NCBI GenBank assembly: GCA_019915135.1
Contig: JAHLMK010000005.1
Span: 1,674,001-1,738,000 of the forward strand
Direction of reading: 5' to 3'
Source of the DNA: Strobilurus pachycystidiatus
Lineage: Eukaryota; Basidiomycota; Agaricomycetes; Agaricales; Physalacriaceae
DNA: 64,000 nt
Shown: one piece after another, positions 1 through 11,501 of the stretch
Position numbering within the stretch: position 1 is the stretch's first letter
Layout: each line of letters opens with the position of its first letter
The notes under the pieces: model-generated
The model's database searches: none
Told to the model about the DNA's origin: nothing
Seen by the model: only the letters and a program-made list of their open reading frames with translations
Position numbers and translations under genes: made by a program

Positions 1-3000
1 AAGTGTAGCGCCACCTGAGGAACAACAACTGACTCAAACTCTACCGCTCCCTCTCCCGGCCAGGACTCATCTGGCCTAGATTCGGGTAGCTCATGAGCGG
101 CTTCGTGCTTCACGTCAATCTGATGCAAAATGCGTTCCACGCTGACGATGTTCTGCTCGATTTCGCTGGCAGATCGAACGACCCAGTTCTACGACAAGAA
201 TGAGATGAATTGTCAGTGGTCACAGGGTCAGATGCTTACAAGAGACGATGTCGCGTTCAATGCGTAGGACAGCACCAATCCAACCAGACCGGCATCGACG
301 CCCGTAGTGATAAGAGCGACCATTGCCAAGAGTGCGACAATGAGAATGATAGTCGCGCCCACAGCTTCCAATCGGACTGACAGCCACCTGTTCACCGAAA
401 TACTCGCCAAGTAACAGATCTGGTTTCTGTCAACCCTTCGGAGATTCGTAGAAATGAACAACGACTGCTGATCGAATGCACGAATGGTAGAGACACCAGC
501 TAGTGACTCCGAGAACCAAGCAAAAATAGGCGAGCGTGACACTGAGTCCAAGCGCTTTAATTCTCGAGACGTTGCTAGATAGTACCTGCAGCCCAGATAT
601 GAAAAGGAGACTAAGGGCCGAGAGAGAGAGAGTACACGTACTTCATGACCTGGAGGTAGAAATAACCCAAGGGGATAACAGAAAGCAAGAACAGAGGGAA
701 ACTGGCTCCGATAACGATCACGATGAATATGCAGACGACAGATGTCCTACAGAATCCTTGTATGACGCGAGCGAGGACTTGGTCGACGACGTAGACATCG
801 CGAGAGAACAGATTCAACGTCCTTGAGAAGAGTCAGCCTCGATCAACTGTGCTAACGAAAAAGACAGACCGTCCTGTCGGCGTCAACTCGAAGAAGCTGA
901 GGGGTGCACGTATCAAGGATTCCAGCATCTATGTAGACAAAATCATGAGCATGCTGTCTTCGCGCCAACTTTGAGATAGTCACCGTGTCGTGGAGTTGCT
1001 TCGAACTGCGAATCGAGCACAGCACCCAAATCAAGATCGCTGCCATGCCACCGAACAGGACCGAAGACAACAAGGACAAGCCGTATACAAGAAGATACCG
1101 GAACATATTCGAGTTGTCGCCCGATTCCCTGTTGTGTTCGCCCCAACTCCTCAAGACCAGGTTACCCAAGACGCTGGCTGCCTGCTGCAGAACGATGGCA
1201 GACAGATAGAGCATGAAGCCAGTCTTGGAGGCTGCTTTGATGTACTCAAGGTAAACTCGCTTGTTCACTGAGCCACGCTCCATGTGTTCCTTGCTAAGGC
1301 CAGTAGACTCCGGGGCTCTCACAGGAACGGGTGGGGCCAAGGTTGCTCTCTCGAAACTACCACGGCGCAGTTTCTCCGATATAGGAGAGTCCAATTTCCC
1401 ATCAGACTCGTCACCATCGGCAATGGTGGGAGTTGCGCTACCATGGCCATAGCGCAACATCGGTGTCGTTGATCCGGATGCGCTACCGCTAGTGGTGCCA
1501 TGACCTTGTCTGCACAAATTTCAGCAACAAAGCTAGGTACGAGTAGCAACACCACTTACACAAGTTTGCTGATCTCTCCTTCGCCATTTGCCATGAGGGA
1601 CAGGTAAGAACCCTGCTCGAGAATGATGCCGCGGCGCATGAAGGCGACTTGGTCGAACTCTCGAATGAACGCTATGCTGTTGGTGACGAGGACGCGTGCT
1701 TTCGTCGCAAGAATGCCTTGAGGGCCAATAACGTTGGCTAGAGAGGACCGGTAAGTCCTTCGAAGAGCCGTCGACGCAGAAGATCGTACTGAAGATGTGA
1801 CGAGCGACGTGACTGTCCACCGCGGCGAGAACATCGTCCAAGAGAACCCTGTCGCAGACATGCCTCAGAATATACAACACATAAAGCGGGTCTTTTACAC
1901 ACAGATCAGCACGAGCGTAGACTGCCCGAGCCAGAGCAATACGAGCTCGTTGACCTCCACTAAGCTGTCGATGACTTATTCAGCTTGCATGATATCTCAG
2001 AAGAAAGACAACACACAGTTATGCCTTTCTCGCCAACTTCCGTCAGATCACCATCGGCCAGTAACGCCAAATCGGGACCAAGAGCGCAGGCTGTTCATTG
2101 ATGAGACATGATGTCTCAAGTAGAATCTGCGAGATCAAACTCACCTTCAACGACAAGGTTGTAGAAAGTCTCTTCGTAGACGTGTGAGAAGAGGATATTT
2201 TCCCTAACAGTAGCGGAAAGGATCCAAGGATTCTGCGGTGCATAGGCGATGGAACCATACACGTCCAATTCGCCTTCCTTTCTGGTCATGTCCCCGATGA
2301 TCGCCGAAAGCAGGCTGGTCTTGCCACATCCAACTCTTCCGAGGATACCAACTAGTTCGCCCTTCTTCACCGTGAGATTGATATCTTCAAGTGTCGGGTC
2401 CACGGCATTCTTGGCCCACACGAAGTCGGCCTTCTTGATGGATAGAACCTGTTTTGGAGGAAGTGAGTAAACGAGATGTATCAACGAAAAGTCCCATGCC
2501 TCGTCACCAATCTGAAGATTCATGCGAGGGAGGAATGTGCGCGCGTCTGCCTGCAATTCATCGGCGCGTAAGAAGTCAGCAAGACGCTTAACGGATACGA
2601 TGGCTTCGATGATATTTGAGGTGACTTGACTAAACTGTAAATGACTTTAGGGCAAGAAACAGCACATCATGAGAAAGCACGAACCATGGCCAAGGGGAAT
2701 TGCAACAACATGAAGAGTGAAATGGCGGGGAAGATGACATCTGATGTGATGGGTTTGGGAGAAGTGACTGCAGCCACCGCTAGAGAACTGAAGGCAACGA
2801 GGAGAGGGATACCACTCCATAACATCATATTCAAAGACTGCAGACGGCAGTCAAATTGATGTAACAACCGTTGAGAACGACACTCACTGTCGCGATACCG
2901 ATCTTGCGAAGCATCTTCAATTCCATTTCGTTGCGCACGGCGAAGATCTTGCGCATGAACGCGTACTCCCAGGCGTACAATTTGATACTACGTGAAGATC

Positions 3001-4655
3001 AGTATCGGCTGGATAGCAAGTTGATGGGGACAACCTTTTGATGTTGGCGAGCAGTTCACTCATAAGCCGCGTCCGCTTATCGCGATTCTTCATCTGTTTC
3101 TCTTGCATGTGCTTGAGAATTCGGGCAATGACTGCAAAGGAATTGATCAAAGAGATCCGCGAACAACCACGACAGAGACTTACACGTGTTCAGAGGTACT
3201 GAGAAGACCATGATAGCGACACCAACGAACGCTGACCACCCTAGCAAATTATACAGGGAGATGAACGCGAGCGCAATCTAAAGAACATTACAGAGGTCAA
3301 GTGAACCAGGCGGGGAGTGGCGTACCTGGAACGGGCCAGACACTGCAATCAAGGCATATGTACAGAAGTCCTGCAGCCTCATCGCGTCGACAGACATCAA
3401 GTTCATGATGTCGCCAGACGCACGCGACCGCTCATCATTGGATAATACTAGAGCCTTCCTGTAGATCGCCGACACTAACCCAGCGCGAACACGCATTCTA
3501 ACGGACAGTCAGAACAAACATTCGTGAGCGTTATGGAAGGAAATGACCCAGTCTCAAAAGTACTCTGGAAGTACTGGTTCACAAGCACAGTCTGACCGAG
3601 AGAAGCCAGGAAGATGAGGAAGGCTACGGAGAAGCCCTCGAGTGGATGCGGAGCGAATCGACTCGTCTGGTAGATTGAAATGTAAGACAGGAGCCAGCGG
3701 AGCAATTGAGGCTGGATGAACGCAAGGCAGTCGGAGACGAGTTTGATACAGGCCGCGATAACAAAAGGACCTCCATATGCGACGAAGAGCGCTCTCCACA
3801 GGGGACTATTAGGCAATCAGTAACTTACATGCATGCAAAAAGAGCTGTAATCGTACCGTTTCTTGAGCGCCTTCTGAAGCTTCTCGCCCAAGATGACAGA
3901 ATCATCTTGGGGGCGGAGAGATGGCAGATCGTTCTCGGTGATGTATTGGGTTGCGCCCTTCTTCATGAGAGGTGTCATCCAAGAGAAGAACCAGATGCTG
4001 AACAAGTTGGCTGTGATGACTGGACTGGCGGGCGGCTCATTCTCCGTGGTTTGTTTCTCGGGTACCCGCTCTGGGCCGACGCATTCAATGAAGAACGACA
4101 GGAGGCCGAAGCCGGCAGACGCGCATTTCAGGGCGAGGGTGAGGCGAGATACGGGAGAGTCAGCGGCGACTACAGTTCGGATCCAGATTGCCAAGGCTAA
4201 GATGTAGACGGGCCAATAGAGGAGCACAATGGTGGAAGAGCGGCGGGTGCGGGTGTGATTGTAGTAAGTCAACGCAATAGATGCCGCAAGGGCGACTGGC
4301 TCCAGGATGTAGGATTGAAGTACCGGCACAAATTTGTGAAGAAAGATGGTGAGAACCAGGTTGGCAATGGCGACGGACAGTGCTAAGGACAGCAAAGCCT
4401 GAAACGACTATGTTAGCGCAATAGAATACGAGTCGGCCAATGGCGTACAATCTTTGAGCGCAATAACCATCGGCTTTTAGTAGTCAACTCTTGCTTGTCT
4501 TTGAGGAACGAAGTGAACGTTCGCAGCACAGACGACACCAGCAATATCGTGTACAGTGTTGATAGGAGGATGCCTTCTTCAAAACAGGGCGTCAAGTCAA
4601 AAGACCGCTTGCCAGAAACGACCGCCCATCCCTCAACGTCGCGGCAGGAGGCCAT
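1..4655 (-). CDS. ABCC-type (MRP/YCF1-like) ABC transporter, 3' end outside window
   Basis: Full-length ABC exporter of subfamily C, reading leftward and cut by the window edge before the second nucleotide-binding domain. The start ([10 protein letters not shown]) is followed by the family's DLTPCF N-terminus, then a TMD0 of hydrophobic helices, the L0 linker, TMD1 (exon with the [11 protein letters not shown] motif), NBD1 with Walker A (GRVGCGKTS), Q-loop (APQNPW), signature LSGGQ and Walker B ([11 protein letters not shown]), a serine-rich linker, and TMD2. I count about 18 introns of roughly 50 nt, e.g. 4448-4399 and 3856-3806. One (2499-2449) reads as GC-AG. Relatives move glutathione conjugates, bile pigments or drugs across vacuolar or plasma membranes; the substrate here is unknown. 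A Zn2Cys6 regulator gene was its original upstream neighbour but now lies 30 kb away behind copies of this gene's own 5' end. Confidence 0.92.
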
Positions 4656-5190
4656 CTTGCGACAAGATGGGTTGACGCTGTTGAACGACGCGCAAGAGCG
4701 GAAGAAAGGACGCTTTAGTCACCAGGGCCGCCGGCAATTATCCCTATCATGATTGACGCTTAGTCAAATGACCGTTCTTCTCCGCTCCCCCGTCTTGGTC
4801 CTCTCCTCGCAGTCTCCACCGCGCCTCGGACGCCCAGTTGTATAGTAGACTGATGTAAGTTATGTAGGCTTGGGCGGTGAATAGGATGACAAGAGCATGT
4901 ACCGCAACAAGTCTGATCGCACCAACAAGAGCGATACTAGTAAGTATACTGATGTGCTCTAGTTTCATATTACTATTCTGATAATAGTAGTGTACAGATT
5001 GGGAGAATACAATATAGCATATAAGATAAAACCTCAAAGCAAAAGGAAACCCGTACCCAGGTCAAGACAGCAAAGTGTCCAACCATCTCCCAGCCTGTCC
5101 ATCCACAACGATATCCTCGCTACTGCTGAAGATACCGCGAGGACTGATCCCCTCCGCCTCGAACAGAGAGCCATCTACCGTCCCGAACAT
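3591..5190. repeat. Segmental duplication, left copy (partner 34290-35868)
   Basis: This stretch holds the ABC 5' exons, their upstream region and the last codons of the regulator gene. It reappears at 34290-35868 in the same order and orientation. Together the two copies bracket the whole 29-kb array. In the right copy the regulator continues intact past 35868; in the left copy it stops at 5190 and joins unit DNA. The left copy has an extra pyrimidine-rich piece at about 4786-4830 between the ABC promoter and the regulator tail. Confidence 0.75.
5062..5190 (-). pseudogene. 3' fragment of the Zn2Cys6 regulator gene
   Basis: The last 43 codons of the regulator gene at 35737-38427, including its stop codon and 3' flank, are duplicated here. 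The base changes I see are few and one that I checked is synonymous (GGC to GGG near the C-terminus). The fragment ends abruptly at 5190, where sequence resembling the ABC promoter-proximal tract begins. It has no start codon and no promoter, so it is a relic of the segmental duplication. Confidence 0.85.
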
Positions 5191-5477
5191 AGCCCCACTC
5201 GCGTCTTGGGCCTCCCCTCGGAGTTCCTAGCGCGCCTCGGACTCCTGTCTCCCTTCGCTCCCTCAGCCACCGCCGCCGCACGCCCAACGCTCCCTCGACG
5301 CTCCCTCCCTGCCTTCCTCTCGCCCTGCCCGCGCCTCTCGCCCTCCGCGCCTCCTCGCCTGCCGTCCCCTCCATGCCCTCCCGGGTCCCTCCTCGCCCGT
5401 CCGTCTTCGCCTGTGACTCCCTTCCCTTCGCGCGCGCGCCGTCCCCTCCCGTTTCCCGTTTCCCTCCATGCCCTTAC
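5191..5477 (+). other. Pyrimidine-rich tract at the unit start
   Basis: A stretch strongly biased to C and T on the plus strand, with runs such as CTCCCTC and CGCGCGCGCCGTCCCCTCCC. It recurs at 12858-13165 and 19836-20133 at the head of the other units, always next to the upstream region of an ABC copy. It could be promoter-like or simply low-complexity DNA. Open frames across it are compositional artefacts. Confidence 0.6.
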
Positions 5478-5484
5478 TGTACTA

Positions 5485-6261
5485 GGTGTCCTCAGCGTAC
5501 CGCTGTGAACTTAATCCTTGCCTGGTACCCTTTCACAAGTGTTGAGACAGAATGGAAGTTGAGTGTTGAACATTTAACATCGACAGTCAAGTGAAAGCCA
5601 GCCAGCTCCGAAGACTCTCGCTGACTCGCGGCGGCTTTGCCGCCGCGGCTCGCTCCCATCTTCTCGCTGTAAGTATAAACTGTTGAGAGACTGGTGGTGC
5701 TTGGCACTTGCACATTCAAGTTGCCTTGCCACAGCAGAATCATAGTACATAATCATATCCGATAACCTCATATTCATCGCCACAGAGCCTGCAATGGTAA
5801 GCTTAAGGATTACAGGTGTGAAATCCGGATGGACCGTGGACAGCTATACACCGTTGACTCTTTGGACTCTTGGCTGCTAAGGTATCAACATGAAGTAAGC
5901 CAACCTGAGAAAGGATCTACAGAAGAATGTTACCAATGAAGAAGCCTGGAAACCCGTCCGTTAGTAGACGAGATCTGGGGATGGGGAGCTAGGAAACCAT
6001 TTTTGTGTTGATTTTGTAATTCTCTGATTTTTCACCAGAATACAAAGATCACCCGTCTTGAAGGAAAGAGCTAGTAAAAGAGCCTCCCAGAATCCATCTT
6101 GTATGACTTTTTTCACTTCCAACACGCGGAATGCAAAATGACCGAGCGAGCACAGTTTGATTTGGTCCTGGAATTGCGCCATTCACGTGACTGATTTTGA
6201 TCTTAAGATTATCTTGACATCATCAGATGGGGGTGGAGAGTCCTTACCAAGGCAAGGAAAT
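5485..6261. mobile_element. 777-bp insertion in U1, possible MITE-like element
   Basis: U2 and U3 read straight through a single TGTACTAC site (13171 and 20130 regions), whereas U1 has TGTACTA at both 5478-5484 and 6262-6268 with 777 bp between. This is what a transposition with a 7-bp target duplication leaves. Near the ends, CCTTGCCTGGTA (5516-5527) and TACCAAGGCAAGG (6245-6257) form an imperfect inverted repeat, set about 30 bp inside the left junction. No convincing protein is encoded. The superfamily cannot be assigned from this. Confidence 0.6.
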
Positions 6262-6856
6262 TGTACTACTTTCATATACAGTACTTTGAAAAAATATAAT
6301 TTGCTGTACAGTCTAAATCAAGTCTGCAATGAGTTTGGGAGCATTTTTTGAAGAGACGAAAATTTCACTTACTGTACTGTATGTACTGTGCTGCAGGACT
6401 TGGGCTTGACCCGGGCTTGACCCGGGCTCGATCGACCTTACCCACTGACCACCACCACGTTAGCGGCCTCTCTTACTCCCCCCACGTTCGCCGTCCTCCG
6501 CACTCGCCCCGTCAATGGACGACCACTACGCCCCGCGCACAGGATCTCCGGAGCCGATAACTTCAAGACGGCGACGGCAACGGCGCGGCGGCTAATTAAG
6601 CGCCAGCGCATCAACGACGACGCTGCCAGCGCAGCGCTATCTGGAGCACGCGACCGGGTGGATACCGCGCGACGCGAATGCCTTATCTTTCACGGTGCGT
6701 CTAAGCATCCGTTTACTTTGCTCAACTTGACCTTAGCCTGACCTTAGATTGCTCATACACACCACGCCTGCGCCCGCGCCTTCCATCCGCCGTCCGTTAC
6801 TCAGCCCAAATCCACCTATTCGGCACTCTACCACCACGCGTCAACACCTACCAAGA

Positions 6857-7820
6857 GGTAAGCAAAAAATCGTTGCTCTCGTGTTCAAACCTTACCTGTC
6901 TTCCAAGACACACTGTCAACACGGACGCGACGCGGGCTTCAAGTTCGTTGTCAAGTCACGCAGGTCAGCACCACAGACTCCCAGCAAGTCCAACTCGCCG
7001 CTCACCTTTGTCCGCCAGTTTCAACGCGACTCAAAAAATACACTACGCACAAGTACGCTACGCTACGGACCGCGACCCTTCACAACACTCCCCCAGCCGA
7101 ACGCTACAGGTTAACGGTAAGTAGATGCAATTTTCATTTCAAGCATGAACCTTACCTGGTTTACGAGCAGTTCTTGTACTCGGGAGCTGATTCGACCCCT
7201 CGCCGAACTCGCCATTCTACAGGGAAGGTAAGCATTTCGTTTCGCGGTTCTACGGCCAAATTTCACTCACAACGTGCAGACGGCAACGTCGGCGGCTCGC
7301 GAGCAACGGAATCTTGAACACAAGGTCAGCACGGACGCCGATGTATTGAGTTCGGATGCTCACCTTAAGCCAACATCGTCCAAAGGAAACAACGGGAACC
7401 TGCATTGGTCAGCAAACCCAACCAACGACGACACAGGCCACGATGACCCCAACGACGACGGCCACCACACCCGCCGCATTCGTATCGTTACTCCGAGGCC
7501 AGAACTCACTCACAATGTGCAGACGTCAACGACGACGGCGGTGCGCGAGCAACGGGATCCAAGACCTGAACAAGATCAGCACGGACACCGACTGTTGGAT
7601 TCGGACGCTTACCTTTCGCCGACAGGGAACGACGGACGAACTGTGCAATGCAATCGTCAGCAAACCCAACCACGACGTCCGGCCACGATGACCGCAACGA
7701 CGACGGCCACCCATGCACGACGAAATCGAACACTCACCTCGACTCGTCGGGCGGATTGACAATCTTCGGACGCGCAAGGTGAGCATCAAGTTCAACATAG
7801 CAGTGCAGCCAAAGACTTAC
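6857..7820 (+). other. Array of intron-like blocks in U1
   Basis: About eight short blocks start with GGTAAGC, GGTCAGC or GGTGAGC and end, roughly 40 nt later, with GCTTACC, GCTCACC or CTTACC, often followed by an AG acceptor. Examples: 6857-6896, 6963-7006, 7116-7156, 7227-7270, 7324-7364, 7574-7613, 7778-7820. Read on the plus strand each resembles a 50-57-nt intron between exons of 45-100 nt. One frame stays open through four successive candidate exons (about 6902-7323) if all are removed. The last part is a degenerate tandem duplication with a period near 240 bp. Coding capacity is uncertain; a spliced non-coding RNA or a decayed gene would also fit. Confidence 0.45.
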
Positions 7821-10109
7821 CAGTACGTCGATCTTAGATGTTGGGAGTTCGGACTTGGGGGATTGACGCTGACCCTCGCCCTACCCATCCTATATATGTT
7901 AGCTTCTTCAACATGACGTGTGTGTCTGGCGACGACCGCGGAGGCAACGCGAATAACCTTTGGGGGGACTAGAAAGGGAGTGGATACACGATCGCGATCG
8001 GGATCTGCATCTGAGGGTAAGTTGGGACCGCCACGCCTGGGCACGGTTCAGGGATGCCAACTCGATGTCCAGCCACAGCTTATTTCTTGTTTCGCGGTGC
8101 GCGGAGGACGAATGTGGCCTTGACGCGAGAAACCGGACGTGGCGCAGATGTATGTATGTATTTATTGTTCATGTTACGCGCCGTACCTCCCAATGCGATA
8201 TCATTTGAACTACACACGACTGGGGACAATGGGCGGGGTCAGTTGAGTGTGATCTAGGTAATATCGAGACTGGGATAATCTCAAAGCTAATAGAATGTAG
8301 AACCTCCGACGTTACGCGTAATTCGCGCACTGAGGAGATCTTTCGCCATATACGAAGTCCAACATGTGCGTTATCGCCACATGCATTTTATTCAGAGCTG
8401 ACGCCGCATGTGTAGCCGTGGAAGGAACGCTGGGACGCACTCTCATTACTCGTAACCACGCAGATTCTAACCAAAGAATCAGTACTGAACCTTTGCGAAG
8501 GACGCGGTATGTGTTTGTTTACTTTGTTCGTATCCAAACATCCATACTGACTCTCGGCATTGAACAAGCTCACTACCCTCGTTACTCGTAACCATGCGCT
8601 CCGAGCTCGCTGAAAAGACTAAGTACATTCAGTACTTACGCGGTACGTGTTTGTTTAGTTTGTTCGTAACCAAACATCCCTACTGACTCTCGGCGGCGAA
8701 ACAAGCTCACGCACGAGTCACTACCCTCGTTCCTGAACTTTGAATCCGGGGCTTCCACACCGCGGGCATGCAAGTTAGAGCTGGGATGCTGAACGCGGAC
8801 ACAGCAACATGTCTGAATGCATATCGCGCCCCCCGATTCACTGAACGAATAATCTCACCATTGCAGGACACTTATTCGGCTCTTTTCTGGATGGCTCCGG
8901 AAAGTAGGGACGACGACGACGAGGCATGCGTTGGTCTGAATTTCCGGCGGGTAAGTCATGCCAGCACAGCACAGCGAAGTATGCGTCATGAACGCTAATC
9001 CCAGATATTCAGTTCGTGCCTGGTTGGATTCGAATAGCTTTATATCTTAGGCTTTGATCTCGTTCGTAGGTGAGGGCCTCGGATATCTCGTGGACGGGCG
9101 CTACAGCCTTCTAACCTGTGAAGTAGTTGTTATTGCGTAATATCTATGGTGTTATCCAGGCAGTCATGTCTCGTTCAAGTCCTTCACGGAGAATGAGCGC
9201 CTACTCTCGGTCACCCCAGGACATTGGCCATCCTCAAGACCGACCAGAGTAGACGGGCAATGAACGAGTACAACAGCCGGCGCTGGGCGCTTTGACACGA
9301 ACTCGGGATGAATCATAGATCTGGACTAGAACCTTTGCGCCATTTTGGCGCCTCAACAAGACTCCTCCGATGACCGAGGGCGGCCGCGTTTAACCTTTTG
9401 TTGACCTGTACGTGTATTTGTCCCAACTGACATTCGCGCCATGGAACTAACGCGAATGCCTGATTACAGTTTGAACACTCGTTCCTGGGGCGGGGATGCG
9501 CGACTCGTGCTCCTCCCTGGGTCCGAGTCTACGCCACCAGCCAGAGCATGGTAGCACATCGCAATCCTGTGTTCAAGTTCACTGAGGACGGCATGGAAAT
9601 TGCACCACATTCTTCACAGATACTTATGCTCCCTTGGCAACAAATACCACTTATATAGAGCTACCTGAGTACTGTATGTGGCATCGCCACACAATACGAG
9701 GCCCGAGTCAGAAGTAAAATCGCGCCACACTTAGTCTTTTGACCCCCGAACCACTTCTCGATTGGACCCTTTAGTCCAGAGCATTACGGAACCCACCTGT
9801 AAACGAGTAGTTAAGCCGAGTAGCACCTTGAGTCATTCGACGATCAGGCTAAGTTTAATTCATGTGTCGCTCTGGTTTGGCACTTGACGCCACAGTGCGA
9901 GTATTCCACGGCTCACAGACCATGACAGTGGAAACAGAACCAATCCAAGCACCCCGAAGCATTGTTGTCTGACAAGTGTCTGGAATATGGAAGTGCCAGT
10001 GGGTTGCACTGTACCGAGGTGAAAGGTTAAAACATGTGGTGATTGGACCTGGGCGCTTGGCGCGTCCGCGTCTCGCTTGTTGATCCCAACGTGACTCAGG
10101 GATCCGGTG

Positions 10110-10680
10110 TATAAAGGCCTTGTTGCCATCAATTTATTTCATTCTTCCTCCCGTCATTATGCCAGTGCGACGTACGATTGCCTTCGTCGTTGGCTTTCTG
10201 GTATTTGACCGCCACTGGGTATGTCCTCACTCTGCTTGCGAGCTCTCCTGCTCACTGAATACACGTAGAGCTCCTCGTTGTCTTCAGGGTCGGACTCCGA
10301 GACTTACGCCGGCCTGGTGAGTGTCCCGTCTCATCCTCATCTCATCCTACCTAACGTACTTGACTATTCCAGCTTGTGACTTCAATGTGAACTTCTCCTG
10401 CCTGGTCTCTGATGGTTCGTTCCGTCACTCGCACTATTCCGTCCCGTACTAACCAATGTCTTCCAGCTCCGTGTCTTGACTCTGAGTCTGCTCTTGTCCT
10501 CCGTTCTCTCTATCTGCGGCTCTGCGGTCTTGATCTCTGGGTCTGACAATGACTGGGACTTGTCACAACTCACGCGTCAGTATATAGGTCATTTAAGTCT
10601 TTGCATTGGCCTCAGGACGTGGTATGTTTGCCATCCTTGACCATGATAATATCTAACTCACCTTCGGTGCTCGCCACAGA
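10110..10680 (+). other. TATA-led, spliced-looking transcription module in U1
   Basis: A TATAAAG box (10110-10116) lies 43 bp before an ATG at 10159. The ATG opens a short hydrophobic reading frame (MPVRRTIAFVVGFLVF). Good intron signals follow: a GTATGT donor after DRHW with a TAG acceptor, a GTGAGT...CAG intron with CTAAC and CTGAC-like branch sites, a GTTCGT...CAG intron with CTAAC, and a further GTATGT...CAG. The obvious splicing gives an in-frame TGA in the third exon; skipping that 42-nt exon keeps the frame open. The same module is present in U2 and U3. It is either a tiny peptide gene, a non-coding spliced RNA or a relic. Confidence 0.4.
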
Positions 10681-11501
10681 AATTTGGGTTAACTCGGTGT
10701 TCCCATCATAGCTGCGGACCCTCATTCGGACCCTTCACCCCATGTACATGTCCCGAATCCCTTCAGAGCTGCTCTCTACATGTTTGTGAGTGTTGCGATT
10801 GTCACGATAGACGGGTGAATGACTTGCGTGTTCACGGCATCATGAAGGTTGATTCAATCTTTGTCGGACTATTGCTTGTACGTCGCATACATCAAATGTT
10901 GTCTCTGCTTATGTTCCATCCCTGACGTCCATGATGTCTGCGAGAGTATCATCGGCTTCTTGTTGTGCCAAAGGTAAGACCTTGTCCGACCAAGTTCTCC
11001 TCGTCAACTAAAGTACTTCCTTGATGTGTCAGAACCAAGTTTCAAGTCAAGCAGGCCCGTCAACGTAGGCTTGACAGACCCTCACGCGGTATACGACTCA
11101 TATAGCAACTGCCCAACAACACTGCTAACCTGCAGATGCCAGTAAGTCTCGAGCCGCGTAGCCTTCACATAACAAAACTGGCAATTTCCAAGACATAGTA
11201 ACACTAACAACAGTCAATTTTAGACAGTTTCAAGGCAGGATCAAGCCCGGGATTGAGATTAGGTATGTGCTCTCGCTGGGTCTCCTTCAATTTCCTGTCC
11301 AACAATCAGTACAGCATGCCCGAGGATTTGCAACCGGCCACGCCTTCTGGAGCCCTAATCTAGGGGTCCGACGCTTCTGTCCCCGCCCTCGCGCTCACTG
11401 AGGCGGGATGCCTATACTCGGATGGGTGGGCGGACCCCCACCAATGCTACAGATGAAGTGAGTAGAGCACATCATCCTCAAGCTCTTTCATTCACAATTC
11501 T

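Noticed and set aside
3706..4200. 164-codon plus-strand frame, present in all four ABC copies
   Set aside because: Exactly antisense to ABC exon 2; its repetition follows from the duplication of that exon and it shows no domain.
4990..5508. 172-codon plus-strand frame rich in Pro, Ser and Arg
   Set aside because: Runs across the junction of regulator scrap and C/T-rich tract; composition explains its openness and it is not shared intact by the other units.
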